A stretch of 64,000 bases of DNA, taken from the NCBI GenBank assembly GCA_036826635.1, contig DAISVY010000007.1:1-64000 (forward strand), written 5' to 3'. Each line of letters begins with the position of its first letter. The stretch's first letter is position 1. Under the pieces are notes generated by a model. That model saw only the letters and a list, made by a program, of their open reading frames with translations, did not search any database and had not been told where the DNA came from. The translations under genes were made by a program, and so were the position numbers. Positions 32,726 through 41,410 of this stretch are shown piece after piece. The DNA comes from DAISVY01 sp036826635. GTDB lineage: Bacteria; Zixibacteria; MSB-5A5; GN15; FEB-12.

Positions 32726-34084
32726 CTACGGACAACTCGGCAGCGGGTTCAGACTGATGAACAAATGGTCGATCAGCACCGTCAGGTCACCCATGTCCAC
32801 ACAACTCGGATTGCTTTCGGGATCCGGCTGGCCGGACAGGTCGACATCCCCTTCGGCCACGCAACACAGCGGCGAGAGGCTGATAAACAGGTGGTCAATC
32901 ATCACCGTAAGATCACCCATGTCGGGTATGCCCGCAACACAGTCGAGATTACCGACGGAAGTCCCCTGGCAACAGCTACCACTTTCGGTGATCGTGATTT
33001 GCCGCGGATCGGACCAGGCCGTGGTGTCGCCCCAGGTATCTACACCCCGGACTTTTATCTGATAAGTGCCGGCCGTGCTCCAACTGTGCGATGTCTGGTA
33101 ACACAATCCGTGGGGAACCAGGTTGCTCCAGTCGCCGACCGGACCGTCGTTCCAGTCCACCTGATAGCGGACAGCGTCTTCGTCGGCATCGCTGGTGCAG
33201 ATAGTGAAGATGCACGAGGCGCCCGGAGAACTCTCTGCCGGGCCGGACTGAAATTCCGGTACCGAGGGGGGAGTATTGGCCGGGACGCCGTTTCCGACCC
33301 GGTAGTTTATGGTCATGGTGCCTTTGTCGCTCCAGTTGAGTCGAGCCACGAGGTCGACATCCGGCGTCATTCGGTCACAGCATGTTTCGATAGCCGTCTG
33401 ATAAACGGATTCGGGGTGCTCGCCACCGACGACGACTTCATAGCCACAGTCGAAATATGAAGACGGCGTTCCCGGGTAATTCAAATCGTTGGTCATTCGG
33501 GACAGGGCCAGTGTGTTGTTGTCAACCACCAGGGCGGCGTAAACGAAATTATAACTCCCCGAGTCGTATATATTCTTGAGCGCGGCGCGGGCGAGCGGGC
33601 AATGTTGACAGCCGGTGGCGGTGCCTTCCTCGAGAAACACGGTATGGGTATATTCGGCGTCGGATATATTTCGTCCGGGGATTCCCGGCAAAGCCGCGCA
33701 CGCGGCATCGACGTAATAAGCGTTAAAATAGTAACCGTAGGGCGGATAGGCGTCTGTCTCTACGTAATCGTCATCGAACAGCACTACTATTATTTCTATA
33801 TTATCGGAGGTAACACCTGTCCAGCCGTTTGCGGCCGGATCCCAGGACAGGCTGTTGCTGTAGGTGTCGGCATCGGGGACACTGATGGTCTGAACCTGGG
33901 CGAAATCGAGAAAGCCAAAGTCAAACGGATCGCCGTTGTTGTCATCCCAGCGTGACTCGGGCTCGACTACATAAATTCTGACAGTTCCGTCGTAGGTCGC
34001 CTGACTACCGGCCAGAACGGTTCCGGCAAGGAGCAATACTGTCAGACAGAAAGGCAGAATCAACCCCGGTTTGCAGTTTCGCAT
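32726..34084 (-). CDS. Secreted thioredoxin-like protein (CQHC) with PKD-like and dockerin-like domains
   Basis: A paralogue of the following gene with the same architecture, 452 residues: signal peptide (MRNCKPGLILPFCLTVLLLAG), beta domain (GTVRIYVVEPESRW), thioredoxin-like region with C-Q-H-C in FLEEGTATGCQHCP, PKD-like domain (VDWNDGPVGDW ... VDTWGDTTAW), and dockerin-like repeats (PDMGDLTVMIDHLFISL and VDMGDLTVLIDHLFISL, ending PSCP). The redox pair differs from the paralogue (QH instead of GY), which would change its redox potential if the fold is right. The start is the ATG behind GGAAAGGGACA, the same leader sequence as in the paralogue; a longer frame has no ribosome site. A TTGCCA-16-TATATT promoter lies 70 bases upstream. 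Confidence 0.82.
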   Translation of the reverse strand: MRNCKPGLILPFCLTVLLLAGTVLAGSQATYDGTVRIYVVEPESRWDDNNGDPFDFGFLDFAQVQTISVPDADTYSNSLSWDPAANGWTGVTSDNIEIIVVLFDDDYVETDAYPPYGYYFNAYYVDAACAALPGIPGRNISDAEYTHTVFLEEGTATGCQHCPLARAALKNIYDSGSYNFVYAALVVDNNTLALSRMTNDLNYPGTPSSYFDCGYEVVVGGEHPESVYQTAIETCCDRMTPDVDLVARLNWSDKGTMTINYRVGNGVPANTPPSVPEFQSGPAESSPGASCIFTICTSDADEDAVRYQVDWNDGPVGDWSNLVPHGLCYQTSHSWSTAGTYQIKVRGVDTWGDTTAWSDPRQITITESGSCCQGTSVGNLDCVAGIPDMGDLTVMIDHLFISLSPLCCVAEGDVDLSGQPDPESNPSCVDMGDLTVLIDHLFISLNPLPSCP

Positions 34085-34152
34085 ATGTCTGTCCCTTTCC
34101 GGATTCGGTAAAGTTGGGGTACTTTGTTTGTCCAACCGTTAGAGTATTACAA

Positions 34153-34180
34153 AATATAGCATTATTATCTACTTTGGCAA
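34153..34180 (-). promoter_or_regulatory. Sigma70-like promoter of the thioredoxin-like pair
   Basis: TTGCCA and TATATT spaced by 16 bases on the minus strand, about 62 bases of leader before the ATG. Confidence 0.5.
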
Positions 34181-34290
34181 GGGACTTCTTTGAGAGCCGC
34201 GGTGCATTTTGTTGGTATCCAACGGTCTCGGCCTGGCGAGTGCGGGCGATGTTAATTTTCTTTACCGGTTCGGACCTGCGGTGGTTTCGT

Positions 34291-35448
34291 TCAATATCGT
34301 ACCGTCATACTTATGACCAGCGAAAAGTCGTCGTAATCGTAAACGGGTATGGTCGATGAGTTGTTCGTATAGTCGAGCCGGAGTGACGGTTCGAGATACA
34401 ACCCCGAGTGCAAGGTCATGGGTAACAAAGCGTTCAGGAAGAACCGACGCTGGTCGTCATGCCGCTCTCTGGCGAAAAGCGTTGTCAGCACCGGGCCCAG
34501 CATAGGGTCGATATGCTGCTCCAGAACCAGCAGGAAATCCTTTTCCCAATAACCCGCCCCGGCGGTTACGATCACTTTGGGAATCAGGAAGGTCTTGATT
34601 TTCGCTGAAACGGCGTTGCCCTCGTAATCCGAAATCCATGGTGACAGCAACCCGGTGGAATAACCGTAGACGATAGCCGAATCGTCGGCATCCACGAAAC
34701 TGCGATGGGAGAAGGTGACCGCCAGCCCGGTCTTGTTACCCAGGGGACGAGAAAAACGGGGAGAGATATAAAAAGATTTGAGGGTGCCGCTTACCAGCGA
34801 GGAATACTCGTTGCCCGGTCTGATAGCGGGAGGATAAAGAGAAGCGGGCACGTAATCGTAGGGGCCGGTCGAATAGCCGATCTCAAGGTCAAGGCTGTTA
34901 TCTCCCCAGAGCGACAGGTTGGCCCCGGCGAACAGATCGGTGCGTTTTCGGTCGTTTACCTCTTCGGTTTCATAGCCGCTGGCCGTGAAAGAAACGCCCG
35001 TTCGTACTCTCAATCGCTGCGTGAGTCGGTAGCCGATTGAGAGCAGGCCGTCATAATCGGTGTCGTTGAACTCGTTGGTATTTACTTCCAAATTACTCTC
35101 ACGATAATCGCGGTTGCGGTAGTTGCCCGAGGCGCGTACGGTCCAGCGCGAACTTTGGGGAGTAGGGATGAGAGTCACTGAGGCGCCATAAAGGTAATTG
35201 GCCAGACCGGCAAAATTGGTATAGGTGGTGTACTCTCCGGTCAGACTTATCTCGGCCATTGATACGGGATAAAAATCCACGGAGGCTCTGGCTGTGCTGT
35301 AGGTGTCGCTTTGGGTGCTGGAATCCTTGAGAAGATTGCTTGTAGAGGCTCCTTCCAAACCGACTTCAAACTCGACATCGGCCATAGCCAGGGGAGCAAT
35401 CAGAATCAACAGGGTGCACAATGTTAGCGCTAAGCGGTTGTATGCCAT
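34291..35448 (-). CDS. Outer-membrane beta-barrel protein of unknown function
   Basis: A 385-residue protein with a signal peptide (MAYNRLALTLCTLLILIAPLAMA) followed throughout by alternating polar/hydrophobic strands separated by short Asn/Asp/Gly turns, and ending in an aromatic residue (SLVISMTVRY), as expected for a substrate of the BAM machinery. Segments such as RASVDFYPVSMAEISLTGEY and LDLEIGYSTGPYDYV are typical barrel strands. No family beyond 'putative OMP' is recognised; a channel or a BBP2/OprB-like role is possible. The ATG has AGGT at a good distance and follows the small acidic gene by 11 bases, so the two are co-transcribed and may work together. Confidence 0.78.
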   Translation of the reverse strand: MAYNRLALTLCTLLILIAPLAMADVEFEVGLEGASTSNLLKDSSTQSDTYSTARASVDFYPVSMAEISLTGEYTTYTNFAGLANYLYGASVTLIPTPQSSRWTVRASGNYRNRDYRESNLEVNTNEFNDTDYDGLLSIGYRLTQRLRVRTGVSFTASGYETEEVNDRKRTDLFAGANLSLWGDNSLDLEIGYSTGPYDYVPASLYPPAIRPGNEYSSLVSGTLKSFYISPRFSRPLGNKTGLAVTFSHRSFVDADDSAIVYGYSTGLLSPWISDYEGNAVSAKIKTFLIPKVIVTAGAGYWEKDFLLVLEQHIDPMLGPVLTTLFARERHDDQRRFFLNALLPMTLHSGLYLEPSLRLDYTNNSSTIPVYDYDDFSLVISMTVRY

Positions 35449-35459
35449 GTTATTACCTG

Positions 35460-35894
35460 TCAGTGGGGCAGGCAGACGCCACCTGCACAGGCGCCGCCCG
35501 AGGATGTTCCGGTATTCGTTCCGGTGCTTGAACCGAAACCGGATTCAAAGTCACTACGGTTGCTGTCGAGACCCCGCGCGGCGAACTGGCGGCGGATAAA
35601 ACGGTCGGAGTTCGGCATCGGCAGATCAGCGGCCGGGGTCGGTCCGAAAGCCGCAAAAGGGTTAATCGTCGGGGCTGTATCTGAAGGTTCCGAAACGGTT
35701 TCTTCTTCTTCGGTCTCCTGATTCATTAGAGTACCGTGTTCGGGGTCGAGGGCTTCGTCGTTGAAACCATCACCGTCGAGATCTATAAAAAGAGCATCCG
35801 TGTCCGGTTTCTCCGTGAGGGTACCGGCCCGGACAAAAGTCGTAAGAAACAGGCAGATCAAGACCGCCGACAGAAGACGCAAGACAAAATTCAT
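35460..35894 (-). CDS. Small secreted acidic protein with a calcium-loop-like segment
   Basis: A 144-residue exported protein: signal peptide (MNFVLRLLSAVLICLFLTTFVRA), then FIDLDGDGFNDEALD, which fits a thrombospondin-type-3/EF-loop calcium site (DxDGDGxxD), then a Glu/Thr/Pro-rich low-complexity linker, and a Ser/Thr/Gly-rich tail with two cysteines (GGACAGGVCLPH). GAGGA precedes the ATG at seven bases. It lies 11 bases before the outer-membrane barrel gene. I do not recognise the family; it may bind or be displayed by the barrel, which is an inference from context only. Confidence 0.7.
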   Translation of the reverse strand: MNFVLRLLSAVLICLFLTTFVRAGTLTEKPDTDALFIDLDGDGFNDEALDPEHGTLMNQETEEEETVSEPSDTAPTINPFAAFGPTPAADLPMPNSDRFIRRQFAARGLDSNRSDFESGFGSSTGTNTGTSSGGACAGGVCLPH

Positions 35895-35980
35895 TAAGGT
35901 TCCTCACTCAGGGGTTGATCCGGTCCGTGCCTTGTGGATAATGCAGCGCGGAAAAATCGCGGGCCACATGCATCGACCAA

Positions 35981-36009
35981 CAAATACTATTCGACCCCAT
36001 TTTTGTCAA
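35981..36009 (-). promoter_or_regulatory. Candidate promoter of the small acidic protein/OMP pair
   Basis: TTGACA and TATTTG with a 17-base spacer on the minus strand. The -35 box is perfect, the -10 box is poor. It leaves a leader of about 80 bases. Confidence 0.35.
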
Positions 36010-36089
36010 GTTTTTTCGCCGGCCGGCCGCGGCTCCGGCGCAAATCCTGCGCTTGATGTGTTTATCTGGCATGGAGCTATATCATTTTG

Positions 36090-36117
36090 TTGACAGATAT
36101 TTTTCACGGGCTATAAT
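36090..36117 (+). promoter_or_regulatory. Consensus sigma70 promoter of the C25 protease gene
   Basis: TTGACA and TATAAT are both perfect matches, spaced by 16 bases. This is the best promoter in the window outside the rrn operon and predicts a leader of about 165 bases. Confidence 0.75.
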
Positions 36118-36140
36118 TGAGAAGGATAAAGGTATTCCTT

Positions 36141-36178
36141 CCGGTTCGTATGCCGGTCCTGCAAAGACATACGACCGG
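36141..36178 (+). ncRNA. Strong hairpin in the 5' leader of the C25 gene
   Basis: CCGGTTCGTATG at 36141-36152 pairs with CATACGACCGG at 36168-36178 with one bulged T and a 15-base loop. It lies about 20 bases after the predicted transcription start. The rest of the leader to the start codon shows no further structure I can name. Not a recognised riboswitch. Confidence 0.35.
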
Positions 36179-36286
36179 TGTTGAGACTATTACCGAAATT
36201 ACATATCCCGAAATTGGCTTGCTTTTCTTACTCCCGGTGGAAAGCTTCCAAAACTTGACGACATAACTCATTAATACGCTAAAGAA

Positions 36287-39200
36287 ATGGAGTGCACCTT
36301 GCGGAGATTCAGAATCGGCTTTTTTGTGGTCCTGTTACTTGCCTCAGGAGCAGCGTTCGCCGGCCAGACGGTTCAGGTGGCTGATTGCCCGAACGGGGTT
36401 ACGTTGTTGAATGAAGACAGCAACGGCCTGACGCTTGAGACCAAACTGGGCGAGATTTCATTTGCCAATGTGGCCACTAAAGGCGGGACATTTAACCTGC
36501 TGACGGTTCCCGGGTTGACACGATCCCAGCATATCGGCGAACCGAACCTTCCGTCGTTCCGTCGCCTGATTGCTATTCCCGAAGGCTGTGAGCTTAAGGT
36601 CGAGGCGGTGAGTTCCGGCGTTAAGACGATTGCTTTGGCCGATTACGGTCTGGCCGAAGTGCTCATGCCCACTCAGCCTTCGTTGTGTAAATCGGACGAC
36701 CCGGCCACGGTGCCGTTCGAGTTCGATCAGGCTCTTTACGAAAAAGCGGGTTATTATTCTTTGCCGACCGCCCAGACCGAGATTCTCGGGTTTATGCGCG
36801 ATGTTCGGCTGGCTTTGGTGACAGTATCGCCGTTCGAATACAACCCGACCGAGCACGAACTGCGGATACATACCGATATCACGGTTACGGTGACATTCGA
36901 TCATCCCGACTGGGCCAAAACCGAGACCAATCGTCTGCGCGGGTATTCTCCTTATTTCACGCCCGTGTTAGATCAGGTTATGAACTACCGACCGCCGACT
37001 GCGGGAACACGCGATGATTTGACCCGGGATCCGGTCAAGTATGTGATTGTATCCGATCCGATGTTCGAGGCACAATTGCAATCGTTCATCGAGTGGAAGA
37101 CGCAGCGCGGTTTTGAGGTTATCACGGCCTACACTGATGAAATCGGAACCTCGAATACCCAGATCAGGAATTATCTGGATTCGCTCTGGGAGGCCCGGAC
37201 ATCTGAGAATCCGGCCCCCTCTTTCGTGTTGTTGGTCGGCGATGCTCAGCAGATACCGCCGTTCAACGGTCAGGCCGGAAGTCATGTTACCGATCTGCCG
37301 TTCTGCGAGTTTACCAGCGACGATTTTCCGGAGATTTACTACGGCCGGTTTTCCGCGCAGAATACCGACGATTTGCAGCCGCAGATTGACAAGACCATCG
37401 AGTATGAACAATACCTGATGCCGGACCCGTCTTATCTTGAGCGCGTGGCTCTGGTTTCCGGCGTCGATGCGTCCAACGCGTCCACGTATGGCAACGGGCA
37501 GATCAATTACGGTACGAGTCTGTATTTCAACGCCGCCCACGGAATCGATCCCAGTGTCTGGTTGTATCCCGCCTCTTCCGGCGGAACCGCAGCGGCGGAC
37601 ATTCGGGCCACGGTCAGCGAGGGCGTAGCGCTGTACAACTATACCGCTCACTGCGGCCATACCGGTCACAGTAATCCGTCATTTACCACCTCTCATATCC
37701 CCAGTCTGGAAAATTACCACATGTACGTTCTGGGGATTGGCAATTGCTGTACTCCCAACACCTTTGGCACCAGTTACTCGACTCCCTGTTTCGGTGAAGC
37801 TTTCCTGCAGGCGGTTGACAAGGGCGGGATCGGCTATATCGGTTCCACCGATAATACCTTGTGGGACGAGGACTACTGGTGGGGGGTCGGCAGCGGCCCG
37901 GTGGTAGGCGGAGGAGCGGATTACTCGGAAACCGGACTGGGTGCCTACGATGGTGTGTTCCACGATCACGGTGAACCGAAACAGTATCACTATGTGGCCA
38001 ATGATGCTATCGTTTTCGCCGGTTGCATGGCCGTAAGCGAAGCTGGCAGCAGCAACGATAGCTATTATTGGGAAGCCTACATGCTGATGGGCGACCCGTC
38101 ACTGATGACTTACCTCGGGGTACCGTCGGCAAACGATGTTTCCCATGATGCTTCCATCCTGCTGACGGCCGAAGAGTTTGAGGTGGAGGCGGAGCCGGGC
38201 AGTTATGTCGGCATAACTTTCGACGGTGAACTTCAGGGCGGTGCTTTTGTCGATTCTTCGGGATCTGTCGAAGTGCCGCTGGTCGGTTTTTCCGTCCCGG
38301 GCGAGGCCAAAATAGTCGTCTGCTGCCAGAACCGGATACCTTATATGGCTAATGTTCCGGTGGTAGCTCCGGTGGGTCCGTATGTCGTCTATGACTCCAG
38401 CAGTATCGATGACACAGCCGGTAACGGTAACGGTCTGGTCGATGTGGGTGAGTCCATGTTTGTCGGCGTACGGCTGAAAAACGTCGGCCCGGAGGACGGC
38501 CTGAACATCAACGCCACGCTTTCAAGCGCTGATCCTTATGTCACTATGCTGGATTCGGTCGAATCGTACGGCACGGTGCCCGGTGACTTCGGTCTGATTT
38601 ATATCGCCGATGCGTTCGAGATAGAAATAGACCCGGCCGCACCGGACGGGCATGAGGTCGTTTTCAATCTGGAGATTACCGGTTCGGCTCGTGAGACCTG
38701 GACCGGCGATTTCGAAATGACGATTCACTCTCCCGCGTTGGCTTATTCCTATATGTTGATCAATGATGCCTCCGGAAACGGCAACGGTGTGGTCGATCCG
38801 GGCGAGAGTGCCGAACTGGTGATGACTCTGCGGAACGGAGGAACCGGTCAGGCATACGCGGTCGAGGCGTATCTGGTTCAGTCCGACCCTTATATAACGC
38901 TCACTGACGATTACGGTGCGTTTGGATTGATCGATTCCATCGACGGTTCGGCTGACAACAGCGGGGACGTATTTACTCTGACGGCGGACGGTGAATGTCC
39001 GGTCGGGTACGTTGTTCCGATGCAGTTGCAGGTTACGACCCAGGAAGGTTATGCCGTAACTCTGGATTGTCAGATTGTTGTCGGTGATCGGGCGATCGTG
39101 TATTTCGATGATTTCTCGACCGATCAGGGCTGGGGCATTCTTGGCGGTTCGGCGGAATGGGAAATCGGTCCGCTTATGGGGCTGGGCGGCGATCCGGCGG

Positions 39201-41083
39201 AGGACTATTCGTCGAGCTCCGACAACGGTGTTTTGGGTAACGATCTGTCCGGCAACGGGACCTATGAAAACAACATTGCCGAGACGCAATGGGTGACCTC
39301 GCCGGTTATAGACTGCGATAATCTCTCGGGGGTGATGATGTCGTTCTATCGCTGGCTGGGGGTGGAACGAAGCCTTTCCGATCTGGCCGCGCTGGAGGTG
39401 TTCGACGGTACCGACTGGGTCCGGCTTTATGAGAATTCTTCGGGAACCAGTGTGCGGGATAACGACTGGGTTCGGCAGGAGTATGACCTTTCGCTGATGG
39501 CCGATTACAACCCGGTCTTTCAGGTCCGGTTCGGTCTTGGACCGACCAGTATGGCGACCGCCTATTGCGGTTGGAATATCGACGATCTCGAAATCAAGGG
39601 CTACGGTAACCCGGGTCATCCCGACATGCAGTTGGCTGCGTCCGAGTTGATCGACAGTGTCCAGCCCGGCACGCAGGAATTGTCCGCAATACTGGTGCGC
39701 AACGATGGTGAGGGAACGCTCAGTGTGCGTTTCTCCACTAACAACGATTGGTTGCAGCTTTCCACGGCACCGCAGGTCGTTTACCAGCACGACAGCCTTG
39801 ATTTTGAGATAACAATTGACGCCACGAGTCTTTCATGCGGCGATCATAACGGCGCCATATCCTGGGTTTCTAACGACAGTAAAGCGGCTTCCGGTATTAT
39901 CCCGGTGTCTGTGCATGTCTACGCTCCCGAAGTGTACGTGATCGAAAGTGCCATAGACGAAATAGTCCAGGTTGGCGAGCAGGCCAGCCATCCGTATGTG
40001 ATTAGCAACAACGGTCCGGGACGACTGGATTACGAGGTCGGCTGTCGGATGTTTACCGAACTCAAAGACGGAAGCAAGTACGGCGGGCCTGACAGTTTCG
40101 GGCATTTCTGGATCAGTTCCGACGATCCGGGCGGTCCGAGTTGTGACTGGATCGATATTTCCGGTGTGGGCACTCAGGTGATGCTTGGGGACGACGAAGT
40201 GGCCGGGCCGTTTGCTATCGGTTTCGATTTCCCGTTCTATGGCAATACGTGCAACTCGCTGTATTTCAATTCCAACGGACTGATCACTTTCGATGCCGGA
40301 GTTGGCAGTGGGGATAATATCGCTCTTCCCAGCCAGTCTCTCGGAACCGGTGCGATTGCCGCCTGGTGGGACAATCTCGATCCTTCCCAGGGCGGCTGTG
40401 CTTACTACTATCACGATGTTTCGAATGGCCGGTTTATCGTGAGCTATGTGGGAGTGCCGGTGGCGATGCACCCGGAGGCGGCCGGTTCGCTTTCGTTCCA
40501 GGTGGTGCTGTATGAGGACGGCGTGATACTGCTGCAATACGAAGTTATGTACAGCGGGACGGCGACGCTCAGAAACGGAACCGTGGCACTTCAAAACACG
40601 GCCGGCACCGACGGTCTTTTGATTGCGTATAACGAACCGTTCATGCACAGCCAACTGGCCGTTCTTATCAGTTCGGCTCACTGGCTGTCATCGGAGCCGG
40701 CGAGCGGGTCGGTCGAGCCGTTTGCCGATGCTACGGTGGAGATCAAATTTAACGCTACCGATATCGAACGCGGCAACTACACCGGTGCGGTTGTGATATC
40801 GTCCAACGATCCGAACCAGCCAATTTTGGAAACGTCGGTCAGTATGATCGCGGCGAACGGCTGCTGTATCGGGACTACCGGCAACGTTGACTGCGATCTC
40901 GCTCAGTCGGTGGATATGGGTGACCTTACGGTGCTGATAGACCACCTCTTTATTAGTCTTGGTCCGCTGTGCTGTGAGGCTGAGGGGAATATCGACAACG
41001 AGGGCGAGGTGGATATGGGCGATTTGACCACTTTGATCGATCACCTGTTCATTTCGCTGGCTCCGCTGCCTTTGTGTCCGTAG
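36287..41083 (+). CDS. Secreted gingipain-like (C25) cysteine protease with dockerin-like C-terminus
   Basis: A 1598-residue exported protease. Signal peptide (IGFFVVLLLASGAAFA), a C25 propeptide region to about residue 240 (SFANVATKGG, FRRLIAIPEGC), and a catalytic domain (YVIVSDPMFE ... FVLLVGDAQQIPPF) with the His near residue 455 (YTAHCGHTGH) and the Cys near 487 (GIGNCCTPN), as in gingipains. Downstream are repeated Ig/fibronectin-like domains (two copies of GNGNGxVDxGES at about 710 and 830), a carbohydrate-binding-like jelly roll near 940-1110, more sandwich domains, and a final dockerin-like pair (VDMGDLTVLIDHLFISL; GNIDNEGEVDMGDLTTL; end PLCP). The second repeat fits the calcium-loop spacing of type I dockerins exactly. 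The ATG given has a poor ribosome site; TTG four codons later is preceded by GGAG at six bases and may be the true start. Confidence 0.9.
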   Translation: MECTLRRFRIGFFVVLLLASGAAFAGQTVQVADCPNGVTLLNEDSNGLTLETKLGEISFANVATKGGTFNLLTVPGLTRSQHIGEPNLPSFRRLIAIPEGCELKVEAVSSGVKTIALADYGLAEVLMPTQPSLCKSDDPATVPFEFDQALYEKAGYYSLPTAQTEILGFMRDVRLALVTVSPFEYNPTEHELRIHTDITVTVTFDHPDWAKTETNRLRGYSPYFTPVLDQVMNYRPPTAGTRDDLTRDPVKYVIVSDPMFEAQLQSFIEWKTQRGFEVITAYTDEIGTSNTQIRNYLDSLWEARTSENPAPSFVLLVGDAQQIPPFNGQAGSHVTDLPFCEFTSDDFPEIYYGRFSAQNTDDLQPQIDKTIEYEQYLMPDPSYLERVALVSGVDASNASTYGNGQINYGTSLYFNAAHGIDPSVWLYPASSGGTAAADIRATVSEGVALYNYTAHCGHTGHSNPSFTTSHIPSLENYHMYVLGIGNCCTPNTFGTSYSTPCFGEAFLQAVDKGGIGYIGSTDNTLWDEDYWWGVGSGPVVGGGADYSETGLGAYDGVFHDHGEPKQYHYVANDAIVFAGCMAVSEAGSSNDSYYWEAYMLMGDPSLMTYLGVPSANDVSHDASILLTAEEFEVEAEPGSYVGITFDGELQGGAFVDSSGSVEVPLVGFSVPGEAKIVVCCQNRIPYMANVPVVAPVGPYVVYDSSSIDDTAGNGNGLVDVGESMFVGVRLKNVGPEDGLNINATLSSADPYVTMLDSVESYGTVPGDFGLIYIADAFEIEIDPAAPDGHEVVFNLEITGSARETWTGDFEMTIHSPALAYSYMLINDASGNGNGVVDPGESAELVMTLRNGGTGQAYAVEAYLVQSDPYITLTDDYGAFGLIDSIDGSADNSGDVFTLTADGECPVGYVVPMQLQVTTQEGYAVTLDCQIVVGDRAIVYFDDFSTDQGWGILGGSAEWEIGPLMGLGGDPAEDYSSSSDNGVLGNDLSGNGTYENNIAETQWVTSPVIDCDNLSGVMMSFYRWLGVERSLSDLAALEVFDGTDWVRLYENSSGTSVRDNDWVRQEYDLSLMADYNPVFQVRFGLGPTSMATAYCGWNIDDLEIKGYGNPGHPDMQLAASELIDSVQPGTQELSAILVRNDGEGTLSVRFSTNNDWLQLSTAPQVVYQHDSLDFEITIDATSLSCGDHNGAISWVSNDSKAASGIIPVSVHVYAPEVYVIESAIDEIVQVGEQASHPYVISNNGPGRLDYEVGCRMFTELKDGSKYGGPDSFGHFWISSDDPGGPSCDWIDISGVGTQVMLGDDEVAGPFAIGFDFPFYGNTCNSLYFNSNGLITFDAGVGSGDNIALPSQSLGTGAIAAWWDNLDPSQGGCAYYYHDVSNGRFIVSYVGVPVAMHPEAAGSLSFQVVLYEDGVILLQYEVMYSGTATLRNGTVALQNTAGTDGLLIAYNEPFMHSQLAVLISSAHWLSSEPASGSVEPFADATVEIKFNATDIERGNYTGAVVISSNDPNQPILETSVSMIAANGCCIGTTGNVDCDLAQSVDMGDLTVLIDHLFISLGPLCCEAEGNIDNEGEVDMGDLTTLIDHLFISLAPLPLCP

Positions 41084-41110
41084 GGGCAGTTGTACAACAG
41101 AATGCTTGTG

Positions 41111-41141
41111 GCCGCTTCGTATTTTCGGGGCGGCTTTTTTT
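41111..41141 (+). terminator. Intrinsic terminator of the C25 protease gene
   Basis: GCCGC and GCGGC pair with an inner CG/CG helix, followed by seven T residues, 28 bases after the stop codon. Confidence 0.7.
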
Positions 41142-41212
41142 ACGGGTAAACCGGACCGTGGTATGGTTGCGGCTGATATGTAATGTGTGGGGGGAGATGA
41201 AGATGAAAGAAA

Positions 41213-41286
41213 TACCGGGGGAGCGGCTCGAACGCTCGACCCCCAGATCCACAATCTGGTGCTCTAACCAACTGAGCTACCCCGGC
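41213..41286 (-). tRNA. tRNA-His (GTG)
   Basis: A complete cloverleaf on the minus strand: acceptor GCCGGGG / CCCCGGT, D arm GCTC...GAGC, anticodon arm CCAGA-TTGTGGA-TCTGG with GTG anticodon, five-base variable loop, T arm GAGCG-TTCGAGC-CGCTC. CCA is not encoded. Unusually for tRNA-His, position -1 is T rather than G, the first pair is G-T and the discriminator base is A rather than C. Confidence 0.92.
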
Positions 41287-41358
41287 AAGCTGCCCTAAGT
41301 TACGAGGTTACGTCGGCAAGTCAAGAACTTATCCGTTTCGGTCGCCGGGAGCCATGAC

Positions 41359-41382
41359 AAAAGGTCGGCCCGAAAGCCGACC
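41359..41382 (-). terminator. Intrinsic terminator of the HesB-like selenoprotein gene
   Basis: GGTCGGC and GCCGACC form a perfect seven-base-pair stem with loop TTTCGG on the minus strand, followed by four T residues, about 28 bases after the stop. Confidence 0.75.
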
Positions 41383-41410
41383 CTGTGCAAATTGCGAATA
41401 TCCGCCCGTT

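Noticed and set aside
27061..33000. Near-identical 40-base DNA stretches in several genes, considered as a mobile repeat or CRISPR-like array
   Set aside because: They are the codons of the dockerin-like repeats, always in frame at gene ends and without regular spacers.
38522..39790. A 422-codon minus-strand frame opposite the C25 protease gene
   Set aside because: It lies wholly inside the domain-rich C25 gene and shows no protein-like motif.
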